33,906 nt of DNA from Clostridia bacterium (GCA_017454815.1 JAFTCG010000058.1:1-33906); one strand, 5' to 3'. Shown: positions 15,841-25,600, numbered from the stretch's first letter. A program made the numbers and translations. Notes: a model not told the origin generated them from the sequence alone.

Positions 15841-17520
15841 ATGAAGAAAAACTACAGAGCTCTTTCCATGATAATGGCGCTTGTTATGGTTTTCTCGATC
15901 TTCACCGTTTCCGCCATCGCGGGCGACAACGATTATGTGAGATACGTCACTGCAACAGGCTCCGCTACCGCAAAAGGAACGAAGTCAAATCCCTGGTCCC
16001 TTGACGACCTTGCGTCCGAGAATGCGGTTGCCCTGATCAACGAAAAGATCTCCGCCGGGGACAGAACGGGCGTCGTCATCAACGTTTCTTCCGACGAGCT
16101 TTATTACACTACCCTTGTACTCAACGGCATAAAAGGCACTGCAACGACTCCCGTGACCGTGGTCTGCAACTACAACGCGAGCGTCACCGACGGAAGCGGA
16201 AGCAACTCCGGCCTTACGACTGAGCAGGGCAACGGCATCGACATCATCGACTGCACCTTTATCACTGTTAAAAACATCAGCATCAGCGCCGTTAACGGCA
16301 ACGGAATCCACATCAAGAACAGCTCCGACGTCGTGCTCGAAAACGTTGACAGCTACGTCGCAAACCAGTCCGTCAAAAAGACGATGAACAAACCCGTCGA
16401 CTTCGAAGGCGAAAACAAGAACGTCTCGATCACGGGCTGCGACTTCAAATATGTTGAAGCTCCCATTACCATCAACACCGGCGTTGAGAACGTATCTTTC
16501 TCCAACGGTTCCGTTGAATACAGCAAGAGCGCCGCTCTCATAGTTGACGGAGTTGACGGATTCAACGTTGACGGTTTTACGGCGAAGGCGGCATATTATG
16601 TTGAAATTCCCGAAGTCGGCGAGGGCGAGGCGATCCCGAATGTCGAGCCAGTAACCGACGCGGCTGTAGTCATCAAGAACTGTAACAACGTAACCTTCGC
16701 CAACGCAAAGATCACCGACAGCAACGGCCCCGCGATCTCCCTCATCAACACAAAGAACACTGTCGTTTCCAATGTCTTCTCCCAGGGTAATGCGGCGTTC
16801 ATGATCAACTCCCTTCAGGCGGACAGCTACGTTGCAGTGACTTACTGCATCTCCTCAAACGACAACAAGCTTCCCACGGTCTTCTCTACAACCGACACGA
16901 CCGTCATGGGAATCTTCAACAACACGTTCTACAAACCGAAATCACTTGACATGAGCAAGCTTAAGCTCAGCGTCATCGCCAACAACATCTACGACATGGA
17001 GCTCCTCGGCGAGGTCAAGATCGCGAAGGAAAACTGGTTTAACACAAACTGCTACCACTACACCAACGTCAACGATGGCGACGACGCAGTTCTCGCCCAT
17101 CCGCAGTATGCGTCCTCGCAGACCATGACGGGCACGGTTCTCTCGGAATTCATCCTTGACGACGACTCCCCGATGGTCGAGGGCGGCACGAACATCTATG
17201 ACAAATACGGCGTGGCAGTTCCGCTCACATGGTTTGTTGCGCAGGATATGTTCGGCAACACGATCGACTACAGAGCCAAGACAGCTAACATCGGCGCCTA
17301 CGCAGGCGTCGGCGTCCAGGTCAAGCAGAGAGATGAGATCGACCAGGATGCAGACCTGAAGGAATTCAAGAACGCCATCACGAAGATGAAGATCAAGAGC
17401 TTCCTCGACAAATTCATCCCGGCTCCTGTCCAGGAATTCTTCAGCAACATCTTTTCAAAGTTTGCAGAGTCTGCAACAAAAGTGATCACAAAGATCATCG
17501 CAAAATTCGTAAACAAATAA
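15841..17520 (+). CDS. Secreted parallel beta-helix protein
   Basis: 559 residues. ATG at 15841 is chosen because GGAGG (15829-15833) lies 8 nt before it; the upstream in-frame ATG at 15826 overlaps that ribosome binding site. A signal peptide covers about residues 1-27, with cleavage likely after A27 in 'FTVSAIA'. Residues about 100-370 show regular short repeats ('IDIIDCTFITVKNISISAVNGNGIHIKNSSDVVLENVD', 'AAVVIKNCNNVTFANAKITDSNGPAISLINTKNTVVSNV') typical of right-handed parallel beta-helices such as NosD or pectate-lyase-like domains. No catalytic Asp cluster can be assigned with confidence. The last 45 residues form an amphipathic, Lys/Phe-rich helix instead of a dockerin or sortase signal. 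A role in binding or cleaving polysaccharide is family-based inference. Confidence 0.8.
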   Translation: MKKNYRALSMIMALVMVFSIFTVSAIAGDNDYVRYVTATGSATAKGTKSNPWSLDDLASENAVALINEKISAGDRTGVVINVSSDELYYTTLVLNGIKGTATTPVTVVCNYNASVTDGSGSNSGLTTEQGNGIDIIDCTFITVKNISISAVNGNGIHIKNSSDVVLENVDSYVANQSVKKTMNKPVDFEGENKNVSITGCDFKYVEAPITINTGVENVSFSNGSVEYSKSAALIVDGVDGFNVDGFTAKAAYYVEIPEVGEGEAIPNVEPVTDAAVVIKNCNNVTFANAKITDSNGPAISLINTKNTVVSNVFSQGNAAFMINSLQADSYVAVTYCISSNDNKLPTVFSTTDTTVMGIFNNTFYKPKSLDMSKLKLSVIANNIYDMELLGEVKIAKENWFNTNCYHYTNVNDGDDAVLAHPQYASSQTMTGTVLSEFILDDDSPMVEGGTNIYDKYGVAVPLTWFVAQDMFGNTIDYRAKTANIGAYAGVGVQVKQRDEIDQDADLKEFKNAITKMKIKSFLDKFIPAPVQEFFSNIFSKFAESATKVITKIIAKFVNK

Positions 17521-17535
17521 CCCATAGCCCTTTGC

Positions 17536-17563
17536 CCGGTCGTGCGCTCCACGGCCGGTTTTT
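17536..17563 (+). terminator. Intrinsic terminator after the beta-helix gene
   Basis: A 9-bp stem CCGGTCGTG (17536-17544) with CACGGCCGG (17550-17558), one G-T wobble and a 5-nt loop, followed by TTTTT. It starts 16 nt after the stop codon. Confidence 0.9.
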
Positions 17564-17767
17564 CGTTTAATAGGAAACTGCTCGTTTCCTGCAAAACAAA
17601 GAAATGCAACGCCCGTATGGCAGCACACAGGTAATACACATGGGTACTCATCAGAAAATTTGTTGCCGACAATTATTTCTCTGATATCATATTTCGCTTT
17701 TGGAAACAAATCCTTCTATGTTTAGAGTATCATTGCTGATGAGAAAAAGAAAAGGGAGAGCAAATCC

Positions 17768-18859
17768 ATGAAAAAGAAAAGAATTATTGCACTGATTATT
17801 GCGGGTATTCTTATCCTGACGAACGCTTCTTGCTCAAAAAAGGCTGAAACGACCTCGGAAGTTACCGAAGCTTTGGAGAAAACGTCTGTGACAGACGAAA
17901 GCCAAAGTGTCGCCGCCGGGGAATCAGATAAGCCTGTTGATGCTGAAACCACCACGGCGGTCACTACCTCCGCGGTCACTGAAAAAAGTACTGCCGTAAA
18001 AAGCACGGTTGCAAAAAGTACTGCTCCAAAAACCGTAATACGGGATACCATAGAGTGGAAATGGAATCAGAACGGCGCAAAAGATCTGTCATACATTAAA
18101 CTTGACAGATCGCTCGAAGGCGAAAGGGCGCGTCTGTCGGGCGACGACCAAAAGACCTATGATGAATGGCTTGAAAAAGCTCTGAGGTTTGAAGTTTTTT
18201 ATCTTCACCCATCCTCTCAAAAGGAGCTAGACCATATTTATAAAATAAAAGATGCGATGTTTGGCGATTATCCTGAGCTGCGCCTTTACGTTTCGACGGA
18301 TGAAGCGGATGAGAATGGATTCAGATTTGACTATAGCTACAACTGGATAAACTGCGAAGAATTCTCCGCCGATTTTATTGTTAAGTACATTGGAAGGATC
18401 GAGAACGTCTGTCAGAGCATCTTGGGGAAAATGAAAAAAAGAGTTCCTGCAGCCGAAAAATACGAGTTCATACTGGGCGAATTGTGCCGTAGGACGACTT
18501 ATCTTGACAAAACGGATGAAGAATTGCAGGAGGAGGGAATAAACTTCGATTATGCATATTGCTATTTGAACGGGCCTCTGCTTGATGGCGAAGGACTTTG
18601 CCAGGCTTATGCTTATGCTTATCAGCTTTTGTGCCAGAGAGAGGGGCTGTGGTGCGTTTGCGACAGCGGAGGAGTGCATTGCTGGAACCAGGTGATGCTC
18701 GATAACGGCCTGACATATGGCGTTGATCCGACCTGGTGCGACGCCGATTACTCCGACAAGGGTTACGACACTGATTCCTTTTTGCTTACCCAGAAGGAGC
18801 TGGAGGATACGCATGACACGAAAGGTACTCATTGGGTCGCCACCGGAACCCCGCTTTAA
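17768..18859 (+). CDS. Transglutaminase-like lipoprotein
   Basis: A 363-residue predicted membrane-anchored outer protein. The signal peptide ends in 'TNASC', with Cys22 as the probable lipidated residue (the -3 Asn is atypical for a lipobox). Residues 23-95 are a Thr/Ser/Ala/Lys-rich linker. Residues about 230-330 contain a transglutaminase-core triad: Cys278 ('GEGLCQAYAYAYQLLC'), His304 ('GGVHCWNQVML') and Asp320 ('TYGVDPTWCDADY'). Such domains in Firmicutes are usually protease- or cross-linking-type enzymes of the envelope; the actual reaction is unknown. ATG at 17768 follows AAAGGGAGAG. A weak promoter (TTGCCG, 16 bp, TATCAT) may lie upstream near 17665-17690. The UDP-FucNAc cassette follows but has its own promoter. 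Confidence 0.86.
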   Translation: MKKKRIIALIIAGILILTNASCSKKAETTSEVTEALEKTSVTDESQSVAAGESDKPVDAETTTAVTTSAVTEKSTAVKSTVAKSTAPKTVIRDTIEWKWNQNGAKDLSYIKLDRSLEGERARLSGDDQKTYDEWLEKALRFEVFYLHPSSQKELDHIYKIKDAMFGDYPELRLYVSTDEADENGFRFDYSYNWINCEEFSADFIVKYIGRIENVCQSILGKMKKRVPAAEKYEFILGELCRRTTYLDKTDEELQEEGINFDYAYCYLNGPLLDGEGLCQAYAYAYQLLCQREGLWCVCDSGGVHCWNQVMLDNGLTYGVDPTWCDADYSDKGYDTDSFLLTQKELEDTHDTKGTHWVATGTPL

Positions 18860-18871
18860 TATACGGGAATA

Positions 18872-18900
18872 TTGACTTTTAACCGGGAAAATGGTACAAT
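18872..18900 (+). promoter_or_regulatory. Sigma-A promoter of the capEFG-like cassette
   Basis: -35 TTGACT (18872-18877), 17-bp spacer, -10 TACAAT (18895-18900). It lies directly after the lipoprotein gene and 36 nt before the ATG at 18936, with the ribosome binding site GAGAGGT in between. Confidence 0.87.
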
Positions 18901-18935
18901 TATAAAAATACAAACGTTTTTGAGAGGTCATTTAT

Positions 18936-19988
18936 ATGAGTCAATCAATATTCAAAGATAAAACACTCATGATCACGGGCGGAACGGGCTCCTTCGGCAA
19001 CGCTGTTCTCAACAGATTTCTCGACACGGACATCGGCGAGATACGCGTTTTTTCGAGGGATGAAAAAAAGCAGGACGACATGAGGCATGAGTTCCAGGCG
19101 AAAATGCCCGAAGTTTCCGGCAAGATAAAGTTCTACATCGGCGACGTCAGGAACATTCAGTCCGTCAAGAGCGCAATGTACGGCATGGATTACATCTTCC
19201 ATGCGGCGGCGCTCAAGCAGGTTCCTTCGTGCGAGTTTTTTCCGATGGAAGCCGTTGAAACGAACGTCATCGGCACGGACAACGTCCTGACTGCAGCGAT
19301 CGACGAGGGTGTAAAGCGAGTGATCTGCCTGTCCACCGACAAGGCGGCTTATCCCATCAACGCAATGGGTACTTCCAAAGCGATGATGGAGAAGGTCATC
19401 GTCGCAAAATCGAGAGTTGTATCTCCTGAAAAAACGAAGATCTGTTGCACGAGGTACGGTAACGTCATGTGTTCGAGAGGCTCTGTCATTCCGCTGTGGA
19501 TTGACCAGATAAAGGCGGGCAACCCGATCACCATCACTGACCCGAACATGACAAGATTCATCATGAGCCTTGAAGAAGCGGTCGACCTCGTTTTGTTTGC
19601 GTTTGAAAAAGGCGTTTCCGGCGACATTCTCGTTCAGAAGGCTGACGCCAGCACCATCGGCGATCTTGCCAAAGCGGTCACGGAGATATTTGCTCCTCAA
19701 GGGCACGAGATCAGAACTATCGGCATCCGCCACGGCGAAAAAATGTACGAAACGCTGCTCACGACGGAAGAAGGCGCAAAGGCGATCGACCTCGGAGATT
19801 TCTACAGAGTCCCCAGCGACAAGCGCGACCTCAATTACGACAAGTACTTCAACGTCGGCGACACGAAAGAAAACGTCATCGGGGAATTCAGTTCCAACAA
19901 AACGAAGATCCTCAACGTTGAACAGATAAAAGCGAGACTTATGGAGCTTCCTTACGTCCGCGAACAGCTTGAAAATTGGGATAAATAA
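18936..19988 (+). CDS. capE: UDP-GlcNAc 4,6-dehydratase/5-epimerase (CapE/FnlA type)
   Basis: A 350-residue short-chain dehydrogenase/reductase with the NAD(P)-binding motif 'TGGTGSFG' (14-21) and the typical 'VFSRDEKKQDDMRHEF', 'HAAALKQVPSCEFFPMEAVETNVIGTDNV', 'STDKAAYPINAMGTSKAMMEK' and 'ICCTRYGNVMCSRGSVIPLW' segments of the CapE/WbjB/FnlA group. Members convert UDP-GlcNAc to UDP-2-acetamido-2,6-dideoxy-beta-L-arabino-hexos-4-ulose, the first step to UDP-L-FucNAc. It is cytoplasmic. It is followed at a 1-nt gap by the capF-like gene, which confirms the pathway. A PseB-type dehydratase of the same superfamily is the main alternative, but the next two genes argue against it. Confidence 0.93.
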   Translation: MSQSIFKDKTLMITGGTGSFGNAVLNRFLDTDIGEIRVFSRDEKKQDDMRHEFQAKMPEVSGKIKFYIGDVRNIQSVKSAMYGMDYIFHAAALKQVPSCEFFPMEAVETNVIGTDNVLTAAIDEGVKRVICLSTDKAAYPINAMGTSKAMMEKVIVAKSRVVSPEKTKICCTRYGNVMCSRGSVIPLWIDQIKAGNPITITDPNMTRFIMSLEEAVDLVLFAFEKGVSGDILVQKADASTIGDLAKAVTEIFAPQGHEIRTIGIRHGEKMYETLLTTEEGAKAIDLGDFYRVPSDKRDLNYDKYFNVGDTKENVIGEFSSNKTKILNVEQIKARLMELPYVREQLENWDK

Positions 19989-19989
19989 T

Positions 19990-21189
19990 ATGAAAATTCT
20001 TGTGACCGGCTCGGCGGGATTCGTCGGGAAAAACCTTGTCGAGGCGTTGAAAAATGTCAGGGACGGCAAGGACAGGACGCGCCCCGGGCTGAAAATTGAA
20101 GAAATTTTTGAATACGATGTTGATTCGACCCGCGAAGAGCTGGAAAGCTACTGCGCGCAGGCTGATTTCGTCTTTAACCTCGCCGGCGTGAACAGACCAA
20201 AGGACGTCTCCGAGTTCAGGAAAGGAAATTTCGGCTTTGCGAGCGAACTGCTCGACCTTCTTGAAGGAAGGGGCAACACCTGCCCGGTTATGATCTCTTC
20301 GTCAGTCCAGGCGACCTTGCAGGGCAGATTTGCGGGCAGTCCCTACGGGCAGAGCAAGCTCGAGGGCGAGAACGCCGTTTTCGCCTACGGTGAAAGAACG
20401 GGCGCAAGGATCCTCGTTTACCGTTTTCCGAACCTGTTCGGCAAGTGGTGCAGACCGAACTACAATTCCGCCGTCGCCACTTTTTGCAACAACTTAGCCA
20501 ACGATCTGCCGATAAAGGTCAACGATCCGTCGACCGAGCTGGAGCTTCTTTACATCGACGACCTTGTTGCCGAGATGCTCGACGCGCTCGAGGGTAGAGA
20601 ACACAGGTGCTATTACGACGGCATGAAGATCATCGTGGCGGAGGGCGGAAAATTCTGCTACGTTCCGACAACGCACAAGGTGACTCTCGGCAGGATAGTC
20701 GAGACGCTCGAAAGCTTCAAAAAACTGCCGCAGGATCTGTTCGTTCCGAAGATCCCCGACGGCTCGTTTGAAAAAAAGCTGTTTTCGACTTATCTTTCCT
20801 ATCTCCCGAAGGAGAAAGCCGCTTTTTCGCCGAAGATGAACGTCGACGACAGAGGAAGCTTTACGGAGCTCCTGAAAACACACGAATACGGCCAGTTTTC
20901 CGTGAACGTCTCAAAGCCGGGCATAACCAAAGGACAGCATTGGCACAACACAAAGTGGGAACTGTTCATAGTCGTCTACGGCAGGGCGCTCATTCAGCAG
21001 CGCCGGATAGGCTCCGACGAGGTGATCGAATTTGAAGTTTCCGGCGACAGGATCGAAGCCGTTTATATGCTCCCCGGCTACACCCACAACATCATCAATC
21101 TTTCGGATACGCAGGACCTTGTGACGCTCATGTGGGCAAACGAGACTTTCGACCCGAACAGACCCGACACTTTCTTTGAAAAGGTTTAA
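19990..21189 (+). CDS. capF: Bifunctional UDP-hexosulose 3-epimerase/4-reductase (CapF/FnlB type)
   Basis: 399 residues from the ATG at 19990; an in-frame TTG at 19969 lies inside capE and is rejected. The N-terminal SDR half has the NADPH motif 'GSAGFVGKNL', 'FNLAGVNRPKD' and 'YGQSKLEGEN'. The C-terminal half (about 280-399) is a cupin with 'GQHWHNTKWELFIVVYG' and 'PGYTHNIINL'. This two-domain build is specific for CapF/WbjC/FnlB: the cupin part epimerises C3 and the SDR part reduces C4, giving UDP-2-acetamido-2,6-dideoxy-L-talose. No strong ribosome binding site precedes it, and with a 1-nt gap after capE, translational coupling is likely. Confidence 0.94.
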   Translation: MKILVTGSAGFVGKNLVEALKNVRDGKDRTRPGLKIEEIFEYDVDSTREELESYCAQADFVFNLAGVNRPKDVSEFRKGNFGFASELLDLLEGRGNTCPVMISSSVQATLQGRFAGSPYGQSKLEGENAVFAYGERTGARILVYRFPNLFGKWCRPNYNSAVATFCNNLANDLPIKVNDPSTELELLYIDDLVAEMLDALEGREHRCYYDGMKIIVAEGGKFCYVPTTHKVTLGRIVETLESFKKLPQDLFVPKIPDGSFEKKLFSTYLSYLPKEKAAFSPKMNVDDRGSFTELLKTHEYGQFSVNVSKPGITKGQHWHNTKWELFIVVYGRALIQQRRIGSDEVIEFEVSGDRIEAVYMLPGYTHNIINLSDTQDLVTLMWANETFDPNRPDTFFEKV

Positions 21190-21202
21190 CAGGTGACACG
21201 AT

Positions 21203-22381
21203 ATGAAACTCGACTACAGTGACGTCAGCTTTAAAAACAACGGCAAGCTAAAACTGCTCATCATCGTCGGCACGAGGCCGGAGATCATCAGGCTCTCCGC
21301 CGTGATAATGAAATGCAGAAGGTATTTTGACACAGTTCTCGCCCACACAGGACAGAACTACGATTACACCCTCAACGGCATATTCTTCCGCGATCTCTGC
21401 CTTGACGATCCGGAGGTTTATATGGACGCCGTCGGAGACGACCTCGGCGCGACCGTAGGCAACATCATCAACTGTTCTTACAAGCTCATGGCGCAGATCA
21501 AACCCGACGCAGTGCTCGTCCTCGGCGACACGAACTCCTGCCTTTCCGCAATACCCGCCAAGAGACTGCATATCCCGATCTTCCACATGGAAGCCGGCAA
21601 CAGGTGCAAGGACGAATGCCTCCCGGAGGAGACGAACAGGAGGATAGTCGACATCATCTCCGACGTCAACCTCGCCTATTCCGAGCACGCCAGAAGGTAC
21701 CTCGCCGAATGCGGACTGCCGAAGGAACGCACGTTCGTAACAGGCTCGCCTATGGCTGAAGTGCTTGATAACAACATCGAAAAAATCAAGTCGTCCGATA
21801 TTCTCCAAAGGCTCAAACTTGAAAAGAAAAAATATATCCTTCTTTCCGCCCACAGGGAGGAGAACATCGACTCCGACAAGAATCTTTTCGCTCTTTTTGA
21901 ATCCGTCAACGAGCTGGCGAGGAAGTACGATATGCCCGTTTTGTATTCCTGCCATCCCAGGTCGGCAAAACGTCTTGAGAAAGCCGGATTTGAGCTCGAC
22001 GAGAGGATCATCCGCCACGAGCCGCTCGGATTCCACGATTACAACAATCTGCAGATGAACGCCTTTTGCGTCGTTTCGGATTCGGGAACTCTGCCGGAGG
22101 AAAGCAGCTATTTCCTGTCGATCGGAAACCCGATCCCCGCCGTCTGCATCAGGACTTCTACCGAACGTCCCGAAGCGATGGAAAAGGGCTGTTTTGTCCT
22201 CGCAGGAGTCGAGAAGGGGCAGGTCTTGCAGTGCGTTGAAACCGCAGTGGAAATGGTAGAGGATTCCGACAACGGAGCCGTCGTCCCCGACTACGTTGAC
22301 ACCAACGTCAGCTCCAAGGTCGTGAAGATCATCAGCTCCTTCACCGGGGTAGTCGACAAAATGGTCTGGAGAAAGGGCTGA
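21203..22381 (+). CDS. capG: UDP-HexNAc 2-epimerase (CapG/FnlC type, WecB family)
   Basis: A 392-residue non-hydrolysing UDP-sugar 2-epimerase. Family motifs are 'GTRPEIIRLSAV', 'HTGQNYDYTL', 'GDTNSCLSA', 'HMEAGNRCKDECLPEETNRRIVD', 'SAHREENID' and 'SDSGTLPEES'. On its own it could be WecB (UDP-ManNAc formation). Directly after capE and capF (13-nt gap), the CapG/FnlC role of turning UDP-L-TalNAc derivative into UDP-L-FucNAc is far more likely. ATG at 21203 follows CAGGTGA. An intrinsic terminator follows at 22458. Confidence 0.93.
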   Translation: MKLDYSDVSFKNNGKLKLLIIVGTRPEIIRLSAVIMKCRRYFDTVLAHTGQNYDYTLNGIFFRDLCLDDPEVYMDAVGDDLGATVGNIINCSYKLMAQIKPDAVLVLGDTNSCLSAIPAKRLHIPIFHMEAGNRCKDECLPEETNRRIVDIISDVNLAYSEHARRYLAECGLPKERTFVTGSPMAEVLDNNIEKIKSSDILQRLKLEKKKYILLSAHREENIDSDKNLFALFESVNELARKYDMPVLYSCHPRSAKRLEKAGFELDERIIRHEPLGFHDYNNLQMNAFCVVSDSGTLPEESSYFLSIGNPIPAVCIRTSTERPEAMEKGCFVLAGVEKGQVLQCVETAVEMVEDSDNGAVVPDYVDTNVSSKVVKIISSFTGVVDKMVWRKG

Positions 22382-22457
22382 AGCATTCGGAAACTGTTGC
22401 ATTTTCGCGAAAAGAATTAAAGCGCAAATTACACAAATGATGCTCATGCATACTTTC

Positions 22458-22486
22458 AACCGTCGTGTTTATGCGGCGGTTTTTTT
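22458..22486 (+). terminator. Intrinsic terminator after capG
   Basis: Stem AACCGTCG (22458-22465) with CGGCGGTT (22474-22481), one G-T wobble and an 8-nt loop, running into TTTTTTT. It closes the three-gene cassette. Confidence 0.88.
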
Positions 22487-22502
22487 GTTAATTCTTGAAC
22501 AG

Positions 22503-22520
22503 TTTTTAATAATTTTTTAT
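22503..22520 (+). repeat. AT-rich upstream element, copy 2
   Basis: An exact second copy of the 18-nt string at 15699-15716, again just upstream of the promoter region of a gene for a secreted protein. Confidence 0.45.
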
Positions 22521-22531
22521 GAAAAAAACCC

Positions 22532-22563
22532 TTTACAATGCACAAAAAATGTGATAATATAAT
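22532..22563 (+). promoter_or_regulatory. Probable promoter of the first dockerin gene
   Basis: -35-like TTTACA (22532-22537) is followed by a -10 region in which either TAATAT (22555-22560, 17-bp spacer) or TATAAT (22558-22563, 20-bp spacer) could serve. The exact boxes are ambiguous. The leader would be about 85 nt. Confidence 0.5.
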
Positions 22564-22649
22564 AATGCAAAATATTATAAGTATGGGTGGAATTATCTGC
22601 CCTGCTTGCCTTTGCTCCATGTTTTAAGAATCAAACGGAGGTGTTCACT

Positions 22650-25600
22650 ATGAAACAATGGAAAAAAATGTTATGCGTCATGTTGACGTTCGTGATGATC
22701 TTCACGACAGTCAGCATCGGCGTCAGCGCCGGAGCCGATCTCGGCAGCCCCGGTTACACGGATTCGCACGGCACGAAAAGTCTTAACGCCAAGCAGAGGG
22801 CGACTCTCCTTCTCAACATGGTCGACGAGGCTTTGGCGAAGGCCGACATCAAAATCGACTATTCTCTTGCGGGCGTTGCCAGCATCAACCTTGACTTCAG
22901 AAGCATCGACTTGGCGATCTACACTCTGAACAAATTCGTCAATGGCGATACTTACGAAGCCGCGTGCAAGGTGGCTGATCTCGGCGACCTTGAAAGCATC
23001 AATGATGCATATCTGGGCAAATGCTACAGAAATCAGGGTGACGACCTTGCGATGATCGTCAACCTCGTTGCGATCGCCTTTACAAACCTGCCGTTGATTT
23101 ACAACTACATGAAGGGAACGATCTCTCTCGGTATCCTCGATAGCTTTGTTGACAAGAGCAAGATCGTTATCGACATCGGCGCCAAGGTGAAGGACGCTCT
23201 TTATCACAACCTTGTCAGCAACTTCGTTGACGAATGTCCTCCTGGAACTTCCGCCGACTGGATCATCCAGCACGCAATCGACACCTATCTCCTCGGCGGC
23301 GACGGCCCCGACGGACTTGCCGTTGAAGGCTATCTCCCCAGCATGGCGGGCAAGACCAGCTTCAGCAACTACACTCTCTACCAGTGGATCGAGAACGCTG
23401 CAAACGCTGCGATGACCGACTACATCATGCCCATCATCAACACAGATGTCAAGAAGTACATCAAAGAGCTTGCCGGTTATACGGACGTCAACGATGACGG
23501 AACAGGCGGAGACGACTCTGAAGTTGACGATTTCATCAAAACACATATCAACTTCGACTACAACTTCACAGGCTACACATGGGGCAATACATCCGAAGGT
23601 ATCTTCGGTCAGATCAATGACTTCATAGATTACGTTCTTTCCGTAGTATGGACCGGAGACGACTTCTGGGTCGGCGGAGACAACTCTCACATCATCTCCA
23701 ACCTTCGCAGCTTCGCGCTGAACATCTACGAGACTTTCGCAGAACAGCTCATCCCCGACACAACGGAGATCAAACCCATCTCCGAGATCGAAGCGATGGA
23801 CGCTGAAGAGCTCGTTGTTTATGTCGGCCAGGCGTTCGTTGAAAAATATATCGACTATATCGTAATCGACCACCAGTGCACGACTCTTGAAGAACTCGGC
23901 TGCTACATCGGAATGCATTTCGCCGCCGAGGTCATCCCCAACCAGAACTATATGAACAAGATCGCTCACGGCCAGGCGACGATCAGCAAAGAGCTCCTTA
24001 TTCAGATCTTCACTGACATCGGCGTATATTATCTCCAGGCCTACACTCCCATCACGGGACTTCGCCAGGGCGTATCGCTTGAAAACAACATGATGGCGAT
24101 CATTCGCTGGGCAAACCAGGTCGACAACTCCGACGGACGTTATCCGGGCGGAAACTTCGGCGGCATCTTCCAGAAGTGCGATACATCCGGCACAAACCCC
24201 TGGACGATCCTCGATAACACCATTTTCACTATGATCCCGCTTTCGCTCCTGAACGGAGTATCCGGTTCCTATGACCTCGTCATGAACCACATCGTAAACG
24301 CTGCTCTCGATCTTCGCATTGACACGATCCTGAGCATGTTCTACAAGAACTCCTCGAGCCCGATGAACCAGAACGCTCTTCGCGCAGTCTGCACGATCGT
24401 CAACAACGTCCTCAACGTTGTCATCAACGCATCTCCCATCGACAGCGACGCAATGGCTTCCATTGATCACCTGCTTTACAAAGACTATCTTGCAAACATC
24501 GCAGGAAGAATAGTAATCGGCGTTGCTTCAATGGGCGGAGACCTGTTCAAGTCAGCTCTCCAGTTCATCACCCCATTCATTGGACTTGAAGACGACATCC
24601 CCTGGCTCAAAGTTGTCGTTCCGGCGAGCTTCCAGAACAAGACGATCGAAGAGCTCGACAACTACGTAATCCAGTGCTTCAACACTCTCGGAATTCCCGA
24701 CGACGTCTATGACGAAGATCCTGCAAACTGGAACTCGATGGTTGACTTTGAAGGCTACACATACCTTCGTTTCTACAGCGCATACAGCGAAGCGAAAACT
24801 TTCATCAGAAGGTACTACACCGAAATCGCAAAATACGACCTTCTCGTTGAAGCGGGCTACGGCGACTATGTCACCGATCCGAGATTGACGGAAAAATACG
24901 GCCAGTCCGCGATCAACGCCGCATTCTATAATCTTCAGGAGACCTTCGGCAGACTCCAGCAGCGCGGCGCAAATACATCTCAGCTTGACTACATCATCCA
25001 GCTTGTAACAGACCAGGGCTACAAAGCCGCCAATTATCCGGCACGTGTCTGGGCTGCATACCAGAAGGCTCTCAAACATGCAAAGGCGGTAACTAATATC
25101 GCCATCTACGAAAACGAAGAAGACGAAGAAGATCCCATCAACAAGCAGTCGATGGTCAACTACGCAAGGCGCGAGCTCATCCACGCATGGAAGACTCTTG
25201 AAAACCCGACCGCCGACTATACCGTTCTTGACGAACTTATCAGACAGGCAAAGGCCATCGACACATCGCTCTACACCGAAGACTCCGTTGCGATCCTCAA
25301 CTACGTTATCGCCGAGGCAGAAGAGTTTGAACAGACGATCCGCCTCCAGAGCGATCAGAACGAAGTTGACAACATGGCCAGAAGGCTCTACACCGCGATC
25401 CAGCTCCTCGTTCCGCTCAAGGTTGACTCCGATATCGTCGGCGTTGCAGAAGGTGTAATTGTTGACGCTGAAAACAACTACATCAGCGGCCTTGCCGAAT
25501 ACCTCACAGCCGATGATATTAAAGACTATCTCGGAACTTCGAACGGCGGCGAGATCGTTGTCACTCCTTCCGGCGAAGGCGGAGAGATCGGTACCGGATC

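Noticed and set aside
21248..22459. 403-codon open frame on the minus strand
   Set aside because: Shadow of capG, which has all its family motifs; no promoter or ribosome binding site for the antisense frame.
22671..24470. 599-codon open frame on the minus strand
   Set aside because: It is antisense to the first dockerin gene, has no ribosome binding site, and encodes a Val/Asp-rich low-information sequence typical of a complementary shadow frame.
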